From assembly GCA_033002965.1 (NCBI GenBank), contig JAURVB010002719.1:152810-216809 (forward strand): a stretch of 64,000 bases of DNA. The letters run 5' to 3'. Of the stretch, positions 31,614 to 44,461 are shown one piece after another. Positions within the stretch are counted from its first letter, which is position 1. Each line of letters opens with the position of its first letter. The notes beneath the pieces were generated by a model that did no database searches, was not told where the DNA came from, and was given only the letters and a program-made list of their open reading frames with translations. Position numbers and translations under genes: made by a program. This DNA comes from Piper betle (Eukaryota > Streptophyta > Magnoliopsida > Piperales > Piperaceae).

Positions 31614-34600
31614 ATGGGTCAAACCAGAGATGAGTCTTCGGAGGACAATTATTCGGTCATTGGGGATGAAAATGAAGAGTTTTTGGACTTTGAGCATGAA
31701 AAAACTGCCTCCTTCGACAATGGGGCTGTCATTATATCCACTCCTTTCCCTTTCTCCAAAGGGCAACCGCAGTCAGTTTTAGTGGGAGACCCAAAGGTCG
31801 ATTGCATCACGCTCACAAACCCCACTGAATCTCCATTAGAGCTGTGGAGGATCAAAATTCGAACTTCGATCCCCGACGGATCATATACACTTTCACTAAC
31901 CGAACCTCCGCGTTCAGAAGGTGGCAATGCAGCTGATAGCGGCTACATGGAGTGCCAGTCTTTGGAGGATCGTGTGTTGCAGCCGCACCAGACATTGAAA
32001 ATTTGGCTTTCTTGTAAGCCAAAAGAAATTGGTTTGCACACTGCCATCGTGGATTTTGATGTGGATGATGACAGGATTGAACGAGTGGTGTTCCTCTTGG
32101 CTGACGATAAGCATTCTCTTTCGTTGGTGTCAAACAAACCTTATTCGCGAGCTGCCAAGAAGAAACAGCATTTCTCTTATGAGAAGTTTGTGGTGGCTCC
32201 TCGTGTTTCGAGACCGTCTTCTTCATTTAGGTTCTTTCTTCCCGAGTACCCCATCCCTCCAAGGTTTAGAGACTTGATTAAGAACAAGATAGTCCCAGGT
32301 GCTGTGGCAGAAGGATTGTCTTTGGACAACTATGTGGACTTTTTCAGTCAGTTACTCATGGTAGAAGAAATCAATTTGGAGGTAATTCAGTTTTTGCGGC
32401 AATATCTTTCTTCATATTTGTTGTTGCGTTGGTTGTTATTTTTATATTATTGTTCTTGTTAATTGTTAATGAGGTTGCTTATTATCTGCTCGAGCTAAAT
32501 CTGACCATTAATTCAAAGTCACCTGAAGTGACCATCCATTCAAAACTATTTGGCCAATTTTTTGGATTAGAAAAAATTACCCCCCATCATCCAATTATCC
32601 TTGTAATCAAACGATCCTTGTTTACTTTGGCTGACAGGAATATTTGATGTACAAGTTGATACTTTTATTTTATTAAGAATGATCATTGTTATTGTCATTA
32701 TTTTTATTATTATGTAATGATGATGATGATACAGAGTGTAGTTGCCTTCATCTTCCTTTTTTTAATTATGCAGTAATTTTGGCTTATTATTTCTCATAAT
32801 CTTTGTATACTTGTTTTGCCATTTTTTAGGAAGAGATGAGGCAATATGACATGGAGGGTGTGACCATGAAGACAAGGGGAAAGTATATAACACTTGAAGT
32901 TCCAGGCTTGGCAGAGAAGAGACCCTCCCTTGTTTCTGGAGATCATGTATATGTAAAATTGATTAATGACTTTGATGATGGTGATATACCATTTCAGGTA
33001 TTATATTTTTTGGCTCTTTCATTTGGCTAGTTTTTAAACAAAACAATTGACAGTATTGCTTGCACAAATTGTTTGAAGTTATGAAATGGATTGTGTTTGA
33101 TTGTTACCATGTTTCAGTTACATACTATGTTAATTTGAGAGACCATGTTTGATGTATCAATGCACAGGACAAGGACTGTTTCCTATCTGAAATAGGAACT
33201 TTCTAGCCATTCAACATAAGGGCCATTATTTATCATTGGTTGATAACTGGAGCTAAAGTTACTCATTACTCTGAAATCTCACGTTGCATAATCCGAAAGG
33301 AAAATCTCATCTAAATTTCTTTTTGACGTATGATCCTACAGGGTAGCATACATCGGGTCGAAGCAGATAAAGTGTATCTGATCTTTGCGAATGAATTTTA
33401 CAAGGCACATACCGATGAGCTTCTGTACAATGTAACTTTCGCCTGTAATCGTGTAACAATGAGGAGGTGCTACCAAGCTATTGCAGCAGCAAGGAAAGGC
33501 CTAGATCAGGAGTTTCTATTTCCTTCTTGTTCAGCGAGGGTTATAAAATTCTCCCCTTGTGTACATATAAATGGGAACCTTAATGAGGAGCAGATGACTT
33601 CTGTTGCGATGATAGTTGGTTGTAAAGGTGCTCCACCTTATGTGATTCATGGCCCGCCGGGCACTGGAAAGACTGTGACACTAGTTGAGGCAATTCTTCA
33701 ACTTTACAAGAGCAGACAAGGCCGCAAACGAGTGAGAGTTCTTGTTTGTGCTGCTTCAAATAGTGCGGCAGACCATGTACTAGACAAGCTGGTGGGTTTT
33801 GTGAATGAGACCGAGATATTTCGACTTAATGCCACCAGTCGATCCTATGAAGATGTTCAACCCGAGATTCTTCGGTATTGTTTTTCAGATGACATGATTT
33901 TTAAGTGCCCACCTTTGGGTGCCTTATTACGATACAAGATCATCATAAGCACATATATGAGTGCCTCCCTCCTTTATACAGAAGGAATACGTAGGGGCCA
34001 CTTCAGTCATATATTCCTGGACGAGGTTGGCCAAGCCTCAGAGCCTGAGGCGATGATACCAATTGCCAATCTTTGCCTGAAGGAGACTGTAGTTGTGCTA
34101 GCTGGGGATCCTATGCAGATGGGCCCCGTAATTTACTCTAAAGAAGCAGAGGGTTTTGGGTTAGGCAAATCTTATTTGGAGAGGCTGTTTGATTTTGAAC
34201 CTTATTACACAGAGGATGAGAATTTTGTGACGAAATTAGTTAGAAATTATCGTTGCCACCAAGCAATCTTAAAGCTTCCTTCAGAGCTTTTCTACAAGGG
34301 AGAGCTCATGGCATGCAAAGAAGAGGCAGATATGTCTATAAGCAACTGGAGAGGTCTTCCGTGCAAAGATTTTCCTGTTCTTTTCTCTGGCATTCAAGGA
34401 TGTGATGAGAGAGAAGGCTGTAACCCTTCATGGTTTAACCGCATTGAAGCGAGTAAAGTTGTTGAAATGATAAGAAAACTTATTGAAATACCTGATTTGC
34501 ATGAGGAAGATATTGGCGTGATAACCCCATACAGACAGCAAGTTCTAAAGATAATGAAGGCCCTTGAAGCACTGGAACTGGATGGTATTAAAGTTGGGAG

Positions 34601-35495
34601 TGTGGAGCAATTTCAGGGGCAAGAAAGGAGGGTTATCATTATATCCACAGTTAGATCAACTGTTAAACATAATGAACATGATTTTCGACATTGTTTGGGT
34701 TTTCTTACCAACCCTAGGAGGTTTAATGTTGCTGTTACTCGGGCTAAGTCCTTACTTATTGTTGTTGGGAACCCCCATATTATCACAAACGTATGCTTGT
34801 GTCAGCACCTTTTGTTTATTCTGAATATTTTACTCGTTGATTTAAATCATTACTTGTCTCCTGATTGTTTTATACTGTCCCTTTTTGTGAAAGGTTTTGA
34901 ACTCCTAACAATTTTCAGCATATATATGTAATGATCTTTTGGGCAAAGGATTTGTGCTGATTGTTTAGTTGTCTTGCATTGGCAGGATGTTCATTGGGGA
35001 ATGTTCCTGAAATACTGCATGGAAAATGGCTCTTATACCGGCTGTACATTTACTCCAACAATTTCTGATGTTTGTGATGATCAGAGAACAAAAAATATTG
35101 GGAGCAGGGTCCTGAAGGGGAGCTTTGTTGAGGAGTTGAAATGGCAGGACTCTGACTGCATTAGTCAGAATGCCACGGGAAGTGATGAATGGGAAAGCAC
35201 TTCAACTGGGTTTAGTATTCTTTCAGAGGAAGGCAGCTTTTGTCAGAAAACCTGCACTGCTGAAGACGATGTTAGTTTGTGTGTGGCCAGAAAACTAGGT
35301 TTGGAGGAGAAATCTGGCATATCTGATGTATCAACTATGCATAACATGAAGGAAATAGAATGGAGTGAGAAATTAGAAGATACTAGTCTGTTGGATACCA
35401 ATGCTCATGGAGGTGATTCCAATTTGAAGCCGTGGGATATTAGTATCCCTGAGCCGTGTTTTGACGAAAGTAAATGGGAAGATGGTTGGTCTTAG
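31614..35495 (+). CDS. SDE3: SDE3-type SF1 RNA helicase (MOV10 family), four coding exons
   Basis: Exons 31614-32381, 32830-32997, 33342-34790 and 34986-35495 are joined by GT-AG introns, all in phase 0, giving about 964 residues (the Arabidopsis protein is close to 1000). Residues 1-312 are the N-terminal region of the family. The helicase core shows Walker A GPPGTGKT at 416-423, motif II DEVGQ at 539-543, motif [11 protein letters not shown] at 567-574, NYRCH at 614-618, VEQFQGQE at 733-740 and [10 protein letters not shown] at 771-780. The last 169 residues are acidic with scattered tryptophans and end KWEDGWS, corresponding to the Argonaute-binding tail. The family acts in RNA silencing: it amplifies secondary siRNA signals and helps antiviral and transposon silencing. 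The start ATG follows a stop-rich leader and matches the family start. No frame breaks were seen. Unusual residues at helicase motifs are listed in the findings. Confidence 0.95.
32382..32829 (+). other. SDE3: SDE3 intron between coding exons 1 and 2
   Basis: The donor TTGGAG/GTAATT and acceptor CATTTTTTAG/GAAGAG bound a 448-bp T-rich intron. Splicing keeps the frame and joins INLE to [11 protein letters not shown], as the family alignment requires. Confidence 0.92.
32998..33341 (+). other. SDE3: SDE3 intron between coding exons 2 and 3
   Basis: The donor TTTCAG/GTATTA and acceptor ATCCTACAG/GGTAGC bound a 344-bp intron. Splicing joins DIPFQ to [10 protein letters not shown] in frame. Confidence 0.92.
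34791..34985 (+). other. SDE3: SDE3 intron between coding exons 3 and 4
   Basis: The donor ACAAAC/GTATGC and acceptor GCATTGGCAG/GATGTT bound a 195-bp intron. Splicing joins NPHIITN to DVHWGMFL. Reading through the intron would add 47 unrelated residues and truncate the protein. Confidence 0.92.
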
Positions 35496-37978
35496 ATTTT
35501 AATTGAATTCTTCAAAATCTTTTGTGGTGCTGGCAACTTTTTGAGTAAACCATTTGGTCATGGTGGTTTGAAAATATGTTGTTCATTGCTTATGTTAAGA
35601 GGGCTAAGAAGCGGAGGATGCTGTACGATTTGACAACCATTGTACTCCCACGCATTAGTTATTGGGGGGGTTAACATTTCCTACTCTGTTTTGTGGACCT
35701 CTTTGGATTGAAAATTGACTTATTATCTATTAAGTTTTTGAAGCGAGGAAAGTTTGTGAATCGTTCAATTTCTGGTTACAAAACAAACATGGAATTTTTG
35801 GTGTCTGTGAGTGATCAAGTGGGTACCTTGATGAAATTTAACTTCTCATATTTGCAGCCCATTGGGTTTATTGCTAAAACATCATTTGGGTAGCTTCTAT
35901 GTATAGTAATTGAACAATTGCCGGTTGGATTTTCTCTGATTTTCGGCACCTCTAAACAAACCCTTTATTTTCTTAATGTGTATGGTTAGTTATAGCTATA
36001 TAGTAGTTCATAGACCGTACTGTGCGCTGCAATTCGGAAGTCGTTGGATGGGACCGGCTATGATATGAGAATCAAGGATTGAAGTCAATGATGAATTTGA
36101 AATAGAATCATGATCTTATTTATGTTTATAGCTCTGATTTGAATTTGAAATAGAATCAAGGATTTATGTAGCATGTATCAGCTATAGCTCCTATTTAGGG
36201 CATATTAAGTGGAACTCACTCCCTAAATACCATCTAGATAAATGCAAAGACAAATAATTTGGGTACTTGTTTATTTGGTTACAGAAGATAATTTTTTATA
36301 AAACTCTACATGATTTTTTCATAATTTTTGTTTGATTATAATTATAAAAGTGACACAGCTGATAAAATTAAAAGAGAGATACGAGCAATAGAAAAAATAA
36401 ATAGGGCTTGGCCATTTTTCTTTTTACTGTTTTATAAAGTTTTCATAGAAACAACCTTTGCCACTATATTTTGTTAATGCTTTGCCAAGAACTTTTTATT
36501 TTCATTATCATTAATGCTTTATATTTTTACAATAAATAGAAACAAAACAACGCAACCAAATGCACGGTTAAAATTGATTTAATGCTTTGGACCCTTAACC
36601 TCAAACGAATGTACTATTTTTGTTCTAACAGTTCAATTTTAAAAATATTATGGCGCTTCAATCTGTGAAGGAGAAAGATCATCATTCGTAAGAACTAATC
36701 AATATTGCGAAGCTAACAAGACCCCATTACACGCTGATTGAAAGTTTGATTTTTGAGTGAAAATTTCATCCTTTTTAATTCTTAATTTTCACGAGATTGG
36801 AATAATGTCTTCTGGGTGGCGTTGGATCTTCCATTTATTTGGGCATTTTTTAGAGGGTGGATGTTTAATGTTTGAAGAACAGTAAAAGCTTGCTTTGTAT
36901 CAGCCATATATTCTTATATATATCAGCAGCTTTTTTAAAAACCCAGATATCCATTTAGATCACATGACTGTGACATTTCTGCTTAAAACAAAATTATCAC
37001 CATCGTCCAATTGTCCTAATCCAACCGCTCATACTACACAAGAGTATCGGCTGATGTTGATATTAAATTTTTCGAATCATGATTGCACAAAATTTTGAAG
37101 ATGTTTGCAGTGTGACAAGGCTTGTTTTTGTAAACCGTGTGTCAGAATGGGGAGGACGGGGGCTGAGATGAGGGATCAAGGAGTGGTGTAGGAGTTCTAG
37201 TAATGTAAGTTCACGTCCGCGATTGGGAATATATTGTTTATACGTTATTACTGGGATGTAAAGTGAAGTAATCCCACTGGAACAAAGGCATGGGAATTAT
37301 TAGGCATGCAACAAACAGCTTAGAAGAACTCGGACATACAAACACCACAACTCCATAGAAAACACACAAACAATAAGCATGATATAACATGGTCACACTG
37401 TCAATCGGAAACCCTTTAGAGAAGGTTGGCAAGGCAAAAGAGGACAAAAATGCAAACAAGCTTAGAAAAGGGCTACCACGTAGGAGGCGGATAGGCATAT
37501 TATTCGAAAAGAGCAACCTCGCTGCATAAATCAACCTCATAAGTTGGTTAGTCTAACGAAACTGTCGTACCACAAAGACAAGATCTTGATGTCGGTGGAA
37601 AGGGCCTCAAAAAGCAAGTTGTAAGGTGGATATAAGGTGATAGGCATAATAGTATTCAACATTTAAGACAAGAAGCATACCAAAAGGAAGTAGACAAAAC
37701 AACCAACAATGAAAAAACAGAAACAATGGAAAGAAACACCAAGAAGAAAAGGAAGACAAAAACATGAAAAGGTCAAATACCCAAGATGGAACAAAGAATC
37801 CCTACCAAATCACCGGAGCCAATCCCATGACGTCGACAAGCGCCCCAAAATTTGTTGGAGAGGGACCCCACCAGCAGCTACCAAAGAGCTCAAGAGAAAC
37901 CACTTAGCGTGTCGCACCTGTCACTCGAAGATAAGCGACAAACGGCTCCAGAGAATCACTTGCCATTAGAATGTAGGT
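35496..37978. other. SDE3 3' UTR and downstream DNA, no gene recognised
   Basis: The first few hundred bases are probably the 3' untranslated region; no canonical AATAAA is visible close to the stop codon. Beyond about 36050 the DNA is AT-rich. The ORFs 37238-37540 (minus) and 37709-37969 (plus) have no recognised domain and are not called genes. Confidence 0.5.
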
Positions 37979-39940
37979 AGGGGTGCTCAGGGCCAAAATA
38001 ACTCAGGAGTTTCAACTCGACCTTGATGCTCTGATAGCTTGAAATTGGCTGATTAACTCGACTGGTTTCTGTATGACCCGGCCTTAGAGTTCACTCACAC
38101 TCTAATCCACTCTGCTCAAATAAAATTTGACTTATGAGTCGAATCAACTCATAATCTAATTTGACTTGACTCAATTTGATTTGACGAATTGAACTTGATT
38201 CGATTTGACTCAACTCTACGTGTATTTAGTGCTACCGTGATAATTCCCATTCACGTACCTTGTCAAAGCAAAAGAATTTATATGGAAGGTGATCATTGAC
38301 ATGGCCTATAACCTTCCCAATGCACTTAATTGACATATTCCAACCCATAATTGTTATGGTACACATTCTCATTCTAGCAGTAATTAAAAGTTTTAGATGA
38401 ATTGCATGTTTCGGATTTCTCTTCTAATTCGCATTGACCCCAGCTCCTTTCCCCCTTTTAATGGATAACCTCCATTTCCCCCGGAAGAAGTCTCTGTGTT
38501 CCTGTTCTTCAGTTTGTGATCTCCTGAAAGTAATCTCTCGTCATCCCTTCTTTGAGTGTACCCCCTCCATTTCTTTTTTGCTTGTTTCTAGGTAATCCTC
38601 ATATAGATAAATACTATCTTCACAAACATAATTGCACCATAAACAATCTACAAGGCTACAATTTACATATTAACTTATATATCAGTTTATCACAAAGAAG
38701 AAGCACGAATAGTGATAGCAACTAATTACTTGAAATTGCAGTTCACAAATGATGTATAAATCAATTATCCTTCAACGTTACTGCTAGGGTCTCATAAATA
38801 TCAACTTATTATCATTCTTTTATAGCAACATAATGACCAACTTACTACTTGTTTGTTTGTTTGTGTTTTTTACCCCTTCTTTCTTTTGCTGCTTTTACTT
38901 TTAGTTCCCGTGCAGTACAACTTTCATTTAAATCTCTCTTGTTTTACTTTATTTTAAGTAATTTGTTTGGCGAACAATTTGTTTTTGTTGCGAGAGTTAG
39001 TAGTTAGATCTAGTTTCTATTTCTAATATTTGCTATACTAAATTATTTAACTTCAAATGAAAATTGAATCCACAATACAACATAGCAAATAATTTTAAAG
39101 TTACAAGTGCATAAAATTTTTCTCCCCAAATTGTATTGCAAGTTGTCAATATCTCTTTTGTATCACTTGTTCACTTATATGCACCCACCTAAGATCATGC
39201 AAACAAATACCAATTAGTACGAAGGTGAAGAACTAGAAAATGCAAACTGGGAGAGAATGAACTTGTATACAAATTATTCATTATGGATAGATGATGAAAA
39301 GTTTACTTCATTCTACTTTTGGCATTCTCAAGTCTCATATGACAACAATATGTATTTAGTTACCTAAAGCCCATATCTTTGTTTTGACGAGTGACATGGG
39401 CATGGTTGACAACAATGAAGTCTGTTCACCTCCAGAGTTCCCTGCAACCACTAAAGACTGAAATTAAAGATCTTTTAAAAAGAAGATGTGGTGACTAAAA
39501 ACCAACTAAGACTAAGATCAAAAGTGTGAGAGGAATTGAAAAAATGTAAAATTGTCATCTTGAGAAATAAAAGTGGAATGTCCCTTATATAAAATTTAGT
39601 GTAAATTGTCAAAGACGGGTTCCACAAATACTTGGAAAAGACACTTGGAAATTGTAAGAAAACGAACTGAAAAAAGGTATAATTAGATCAGATTAGAGTC
39701 AATACTAGAAGAAAAGTGTAATGTTATAGTTACCAACTTTAATTATGATTGAGATAAATCTAAGAAACTGTTTAACAAAGATGATTACAGTAAATGAGAA
39801 GTCATTTAAGTTTGTGGAGCACAAGCTATTCAATTTATATAGCAAAATTCTCTAACAACGACATAAGAAAGTCTTTTCATACTATTTGCAAGAAATGCTT
39901 GAAGATATACCAAGAAGAAAAGGAAAACGCCAAGAATTAT
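37979..39940. other. Possible hAT-like fragment, then unannotated DNA
   Basis: TAGGGGTGCTCAGGGCC at about 37979 has the form of a hAT end. The following 250 bp is rich in AACTCGAC/TTGACTC motifs like those of the hAT families here, but no matching right end or TSD was found. From 38240 to 39940 no gene or repeat was recognised. Confidence 0.35.
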
Positions 39941-39944
39941 TTGG

Positions 39945-40560
39945 GAGATGTTTGACGATCGGCAGAATCCGGCCACTGGCTGGTTGGAGAATGGCTGAAG
40001 AGAAGGTAAAGTTGCCATGCATACAGTGGTAGTCGCCTGCGGCGATCGCAGTGATGAGGGTGGTCGTGGGTGGCCAAAAATGTAGATCTCGGCAAGATAA
40101 AGTTGTGAAGGTGGTCGGCTTCACTTGAAGACACTTGCCGGTGCAGGAAAATAGTCCAAAAGGGTGGCGATGGCAGCAGCATAAATTGACTACAAAAACT
40201 CCATTGTTGGCAGCGTCAGTGGTGATGGTGGGTACGGACTAATAACCAGGCACGTGATGGACATGGTCCTACTGATCCGGTGGCCGGAGGAGGGCCGAGG
40301 TCTTGCCAACTGAGAGCCAAAGTGGTCATGGCTCCAATGTGAAAACCATCCAAAATCATGGGAATCTCTAGAAATTAATGGGTGAAGCTAAGGCTAAGTG
40401 TACGGTTCAGATCTTGCCATGTGACAAGATCTAGACGTTCGACAACTCATGGCCTAGTGGGGCCCACCTATAGGTATATGTAATATATATATATATATAT
40501 ATATATATGGAAAGCTCGGATCGAGACCGTCCAAGGTCAAAATTGATTTGAGTCCTAAAA
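39945..40560 (-). repeat. Repeat U, copy A (inverted)
   Basis: In reverse complement this matches 43455-44000. Shared landmarks are GGACGGTCTCGATCCGAGCT, CCTA.AGGTGGGCCCCACTAGG and a GTGCCATGTGACA.. block. It carries an (AT)n microsatellite at 40483-40508. Its identity is unknown; the GC-rich body with CCACCACC motifs resembles the LTR-type repeats elsewhere in the window. Confidence 0.75.
40483..40508. repeat. (AT)n microsatellite
   Basis: About 13 AT units lie within repeat U copy A. The inverted copy B has only a degenerate ATGTATATTGTATAT here, so the expansion is specific to copy A. Confidence 0.95.
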
Positions 40561-40817
40561 GTGACTCTATACGTGGGAATTGAGATAAGAAGGCTAAATA
40601 AACCTCGAAACCCTGAACTTAATCAGGTAAAAAAAGTTTGCTACTCAATCAAAGTTAGGCCCACAGGGGCAATCCGGTAGCCCTAACCCGAAGTTGGTTT
40701 TTACATGTTAGCCTTGTTTGCCTTACTATAGATTGTTGGGCTAGCCTTGCTTGCCTCACTACAGACTGTTGGACTTAAAGGAGAACATAGGATTATAGTT
40801 GTTTGGTAGATTGTAGA

Positions 40818-41320
40818 TCATTATGCTTCCAAGTTGGAAACGGTACAAAAACATACTAGTATTTTGTCACTTTTCTCCTCCATACACAAAAAAGGACAAG
40901 AAATGACAAATATTATGATAGGATTTATGAGGGAGTGAGGTTTAGAAAGCAAAGTGTTCACAATTACAACTGATAATGCTCATTCAAATGATTGTATGAT
41001 TAGGATTTTGAAAGAGCTTTCTAAGAAATGATGCCTTACATCTAACATAGATTTTCCACATGAGGTGCAACACCCATGTTATGAATTTGATTGTCTACTA
41101 TGGTTTAATGCATATAGAGGAGATTATACATAATGTCTAAGAAACAAACAAGTATGTCAAGCTCCTCAATCTAGAAGTAGGACTTTGAAACCTCTTTAGC
41201 ACAATTCGGTTTGACTAGAAAAGAGACTTAATATTAGATGTGCAAACACGGTAGAATTCGACTTATCTATTGGTAAAAGTAGCAAAAGAAGTGAGGCATG
41301 CCTTTGCCCATTATAGACAT
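40818..41320 (+). pseudogene. hAT transposase fragment
   Basis: The translation from about 40825 gives SWKRYKNILVFCHFSPP, then GFMREWGLESKVFTITTDN and AHSND with KELSKK after it. This is the hAT transposase region around the second catalytic aspartate (the TLDNASAND motif of the family), followed by a stop and a degraded continuation around CYEFDCLLWFNAY. The fragment lacks both ends and has several stops. It is a different piece of the protein from that at 4133-5292 and is not an obvious continuation of it. Confidence 0.8.
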
Positions 41321-41339
41321 GCAAACTCTAACTACAAGT

Positions 41340-42080
41340 AGTGCCCCTCCAATGATGTCGTCCTTTTCCGGCCGATTTCCGACCAGCCACTGACCAGACT
41401 CCGCTGATCGCCACCACCATCATGTTCTTCGTCACATGGGCTATCGATCCCAACCAACGGAAACCCCAGCAGTGCCGTTGTCAGCATTTTCCGGCGACGG
41501 GCACCCCTCCCCCTCCGGTCTGTTTACCCGGATTGCGTTTGCCTGTTCACGTTTGCAACTACCTACCCGTGTTCGTGTTCGTGTTCGCCTACCTGATCTT
41601 GTTCACCCGCAGTCCGCTCATCCAATTCATGTCCACCCATTCAACCCAACCTATTTTTCAGTTAACCCAAATGGGGTTGGTTCAGCCTATTCAGTTCAGT
41701 TTGGTTCAGCTCGGTTTGGTCTGATTCAGCTCATTTTTAGACCATTTTCATTAGTTCTTGCATCGTTTTCGGTAATGCGAGAACCTCTATATTAGTTTAG
41801 ATGTATATTCACATGATTTAGCATGTTTAGATGTTATGATTATTTTTCTTTATTATTTATTTATTTATTTATTAATGTTTATTTTTTAAAATTAATTTAT
41901 ATGTTTATCGTATATGATGAATGTTTACATAGTTATTTGTTATTAATAATATTATATTTACTTATTAATATGAGTCTTATTAGGTTTACTAAATTTTATA
42001 TATATATTAATTTGCTTGTTCAGGTGTATGTTATTATTTATTTGTATTTAATTATGTGTTCTTGTATTGTATAACTATGA
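41340..42080 (+). repeat. Repeat U, copy C (direct)
   Basis: This aligns with 43935-44461 and, beyond the Gypsy2 insertion, with 63862-64000. Shared parts include CGCTGATCGCCACCACCATCA-like sequence, a GTTCAGCCTATTCAGTTC-type block, AGATG.ATATTCACATGATTTA and TTATATTTACTTATTAATAT. ORFs at 41422-41795 are low complexity. The unoccupied equivalent of the Gypsy2 target lies near 41936-41941. Confidence 0.75.
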
Positions 42081-43454
42081 TATTATTATTATTATTTATG
42101 ATTATTTAGTATTAACTATTTATTTATTTATAGAATTATTAATTATTTAATTATTTATATGTTTGCTAACACCGGTATATATGATATTCACTCGTGTTTG
42201 TTGTGTAGTTATATAGTCTAATTATATTATTATTATTTTTTATTAGAGTATTATTCATGTTCATGTATTTATTATTTACCTAATTATCTTTGTGCATATT
42301 TATTTTTTTATTTATTATTATATGTCTCGATTTGCCTACAGGGTGTTTAATTGTAGCCTTGTTAGCACTATTTTCTTTATTAAGATGTATTGATGATATG
42401 AGCACACACCATGAGTATGCATCATATAGAGATAGTAGTATTTTACTTAGCAGTGGGTTCAGATGTAAGTCTTTAAGTCCAAGCTCGCCGTAGATGTGCA
42501 GATAGGCATATAGCTTAGACCACAAGTTTGTAGGACAGTTCCTCTTTGCTTGACTCTCTGTGTGTTGAGTTTGACCACATTTTGAACGTAGGACGTCATC
42601 AGTAGTATTTTATCGAATCTCTCTGATGTCGGACCATTTAGTTGTGTTTCCTACATATGTTTAATAAAACTACAAGAATGTGATCCCTTGTTGGTTTTCG
42701 AACTGAAGCTCCAAAAATATATAATACAAGCCTCTTTCCTAAGCCTATTATATAAGTACGTACATATTTACGGATTTCACAAATAAGAGAGTGAACAGTA
42801 TAGAGATATATATAGATCGCACTCGTGTTCCTTCAAACCTTGGGGTAGTGCGGTGTATAAAGGTACTGTGTAATGGAGCACATTTCTAAAATTTGTATCA
42901 CAAATTTAATTGTTCCTTTTGCTACTTGAGTACCATGACAGGTTTAATATGGAGGATGTGAGGGCGTAAAAATTGTATGTATGAATATGAATATTAGCCA
43001 TGCATGCACGTCGGCACTTGCTTACTTACTGCCAATGTGTGGCAATTTTAAAGTTTCATAAGTTTTCGTAGGTAATGGAATACCCATTTGCCAGTTTCTA
43101 CTAGTTATTTTTCGGACCAGTAACACTTATTATTGACATTTTTCATATAATATATGTAGGTCTTGCAAATCTTGAGTCTTGCAAATCTTGAGTCAACTTT
43201 AGTGGAAGGGTAGATAGATGCTACAGACACTTGAACTCATCCCATTTATTTCTTTTCTTACTTTTACTTATATTGAATGTATTTTGACGCGTACTTAATG
43301 ATATGTTCCATTCTCATGACACCAAGAAGGTTGTTTCAATCTATTTTATCGACCAAGCCTCACCGACCAATAACTTTAAATATGACTCGACTCGATCGTA
43401 ACATTTTTGATTCGGTTCTTGGTGAATCGAAATTGGGGTGTTACAAGGACTCGA
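42081..43454. other. AT-rich DNA, with a possible LTR end at 43445
   Basis: The stretch is T/A-rich (TTATTA runs at 42070-42300) with no domain-bearing ORF. Ending at 43445 is GGGGTGTTACA, the inverse of a TGTAACACCCC LTR start, so a minus-strand LTR may begin here. Its other end and a TSD were not found. Confidence 0.4.
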
Positions 43455-44461
43455 GTCAATTTTGACTTTGGACGGTCTCGATCCGAGCTTTTAGTCCATA
43501 TGTATATTGTATATACCCATAGGTGGGCCCCACTAGGCCACAAGTTGTTGGACACCTAGATCGTGCCATGTGACATTATCTGAGCTGTCCACTCAACCTT
43601 AACTTCACCGATTGATTTTCAGCTCTTTATCTCCCATTTTGAGTCATTCACCCTTAGAGTTTTGGCCACTTTGGGTCGACCCTGGCCTTCCTCCAGCCAC
43701 CAGATTGGTACAGCTGTGACCTCCTCACGGCCAACTATCCACCCATACCCACAATAGCCACTAGTGCCACCGCAGGCACCGCCAGTGGTAGTGTTTTTTC
43801 CGGTCAATTTCTGCCACTGCCACCACCTGTTCAGGCCATTTTCCACCACCAGTGAGTGTCCTCCGGTGAAGCCGACCACCCACAACAACCGCCATGGCAG
43901 CGATCGTTGCTGGTGATGTCGCCATACTAGGCCGGCCTTCGCCAATCACTTTTCGACCATTTTTCGGCTAGACTCTGCCGATCACCACCACCATCACGTT
44001 CCCCATCATCCCCACTGTCGATCCCGTCTGGCAATGACCCCAGCCACAATGCGGTCGACGATTTTTGGCAATGGCTTTCCCCTGTTCGCGTCCTCCTGCT
44101 TGATCTTGTTTACTAACTTGCCAACCCATGTCCAAGTCTGCCAGTCCAGTTCATGCCGCTGATTCAGCCCAGCCCACTTTCCAGTTAACCTAGACCGGGT
44201 TGGTTCAGCCCATTCAGTTCGTTTTTGTTCGGCTTGGTTTGGTCTGCTTCAGCTCAATTTTAGCTGTTTTCGGTCATTTTTTTTTACTATTTTGGTAATT
44301 CGAGAACTCCTATATTGGTTTAGATGCATATTCACATGATTTAGCATGCTCTAATGTTATGATTATTTTTCTTTAGTTATTATTTTATTTATTTATTATT
44401 ATTATTATTATTCATTTCTTGTTATTTGTGTATTTATTGATTATAATGCATGTTTATATGA
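43455..44461 (+). repeat. Repeat U, copy B, left part (target of Gypsy2)
   Basis: This copy is inverted relative to copy A and direct relative to copy C. It is cut at 44461 by Gypsy2 and resumes at 63862. The last five bases TATGA (44457-44461) are duplicated at 63862-63866. Confidence 0.82.

Noticed and set aside
37238..37969. ORFs of 100 and 86 codons
   Set aside because: No domain, no neighbours, and no splice signals that extend them.
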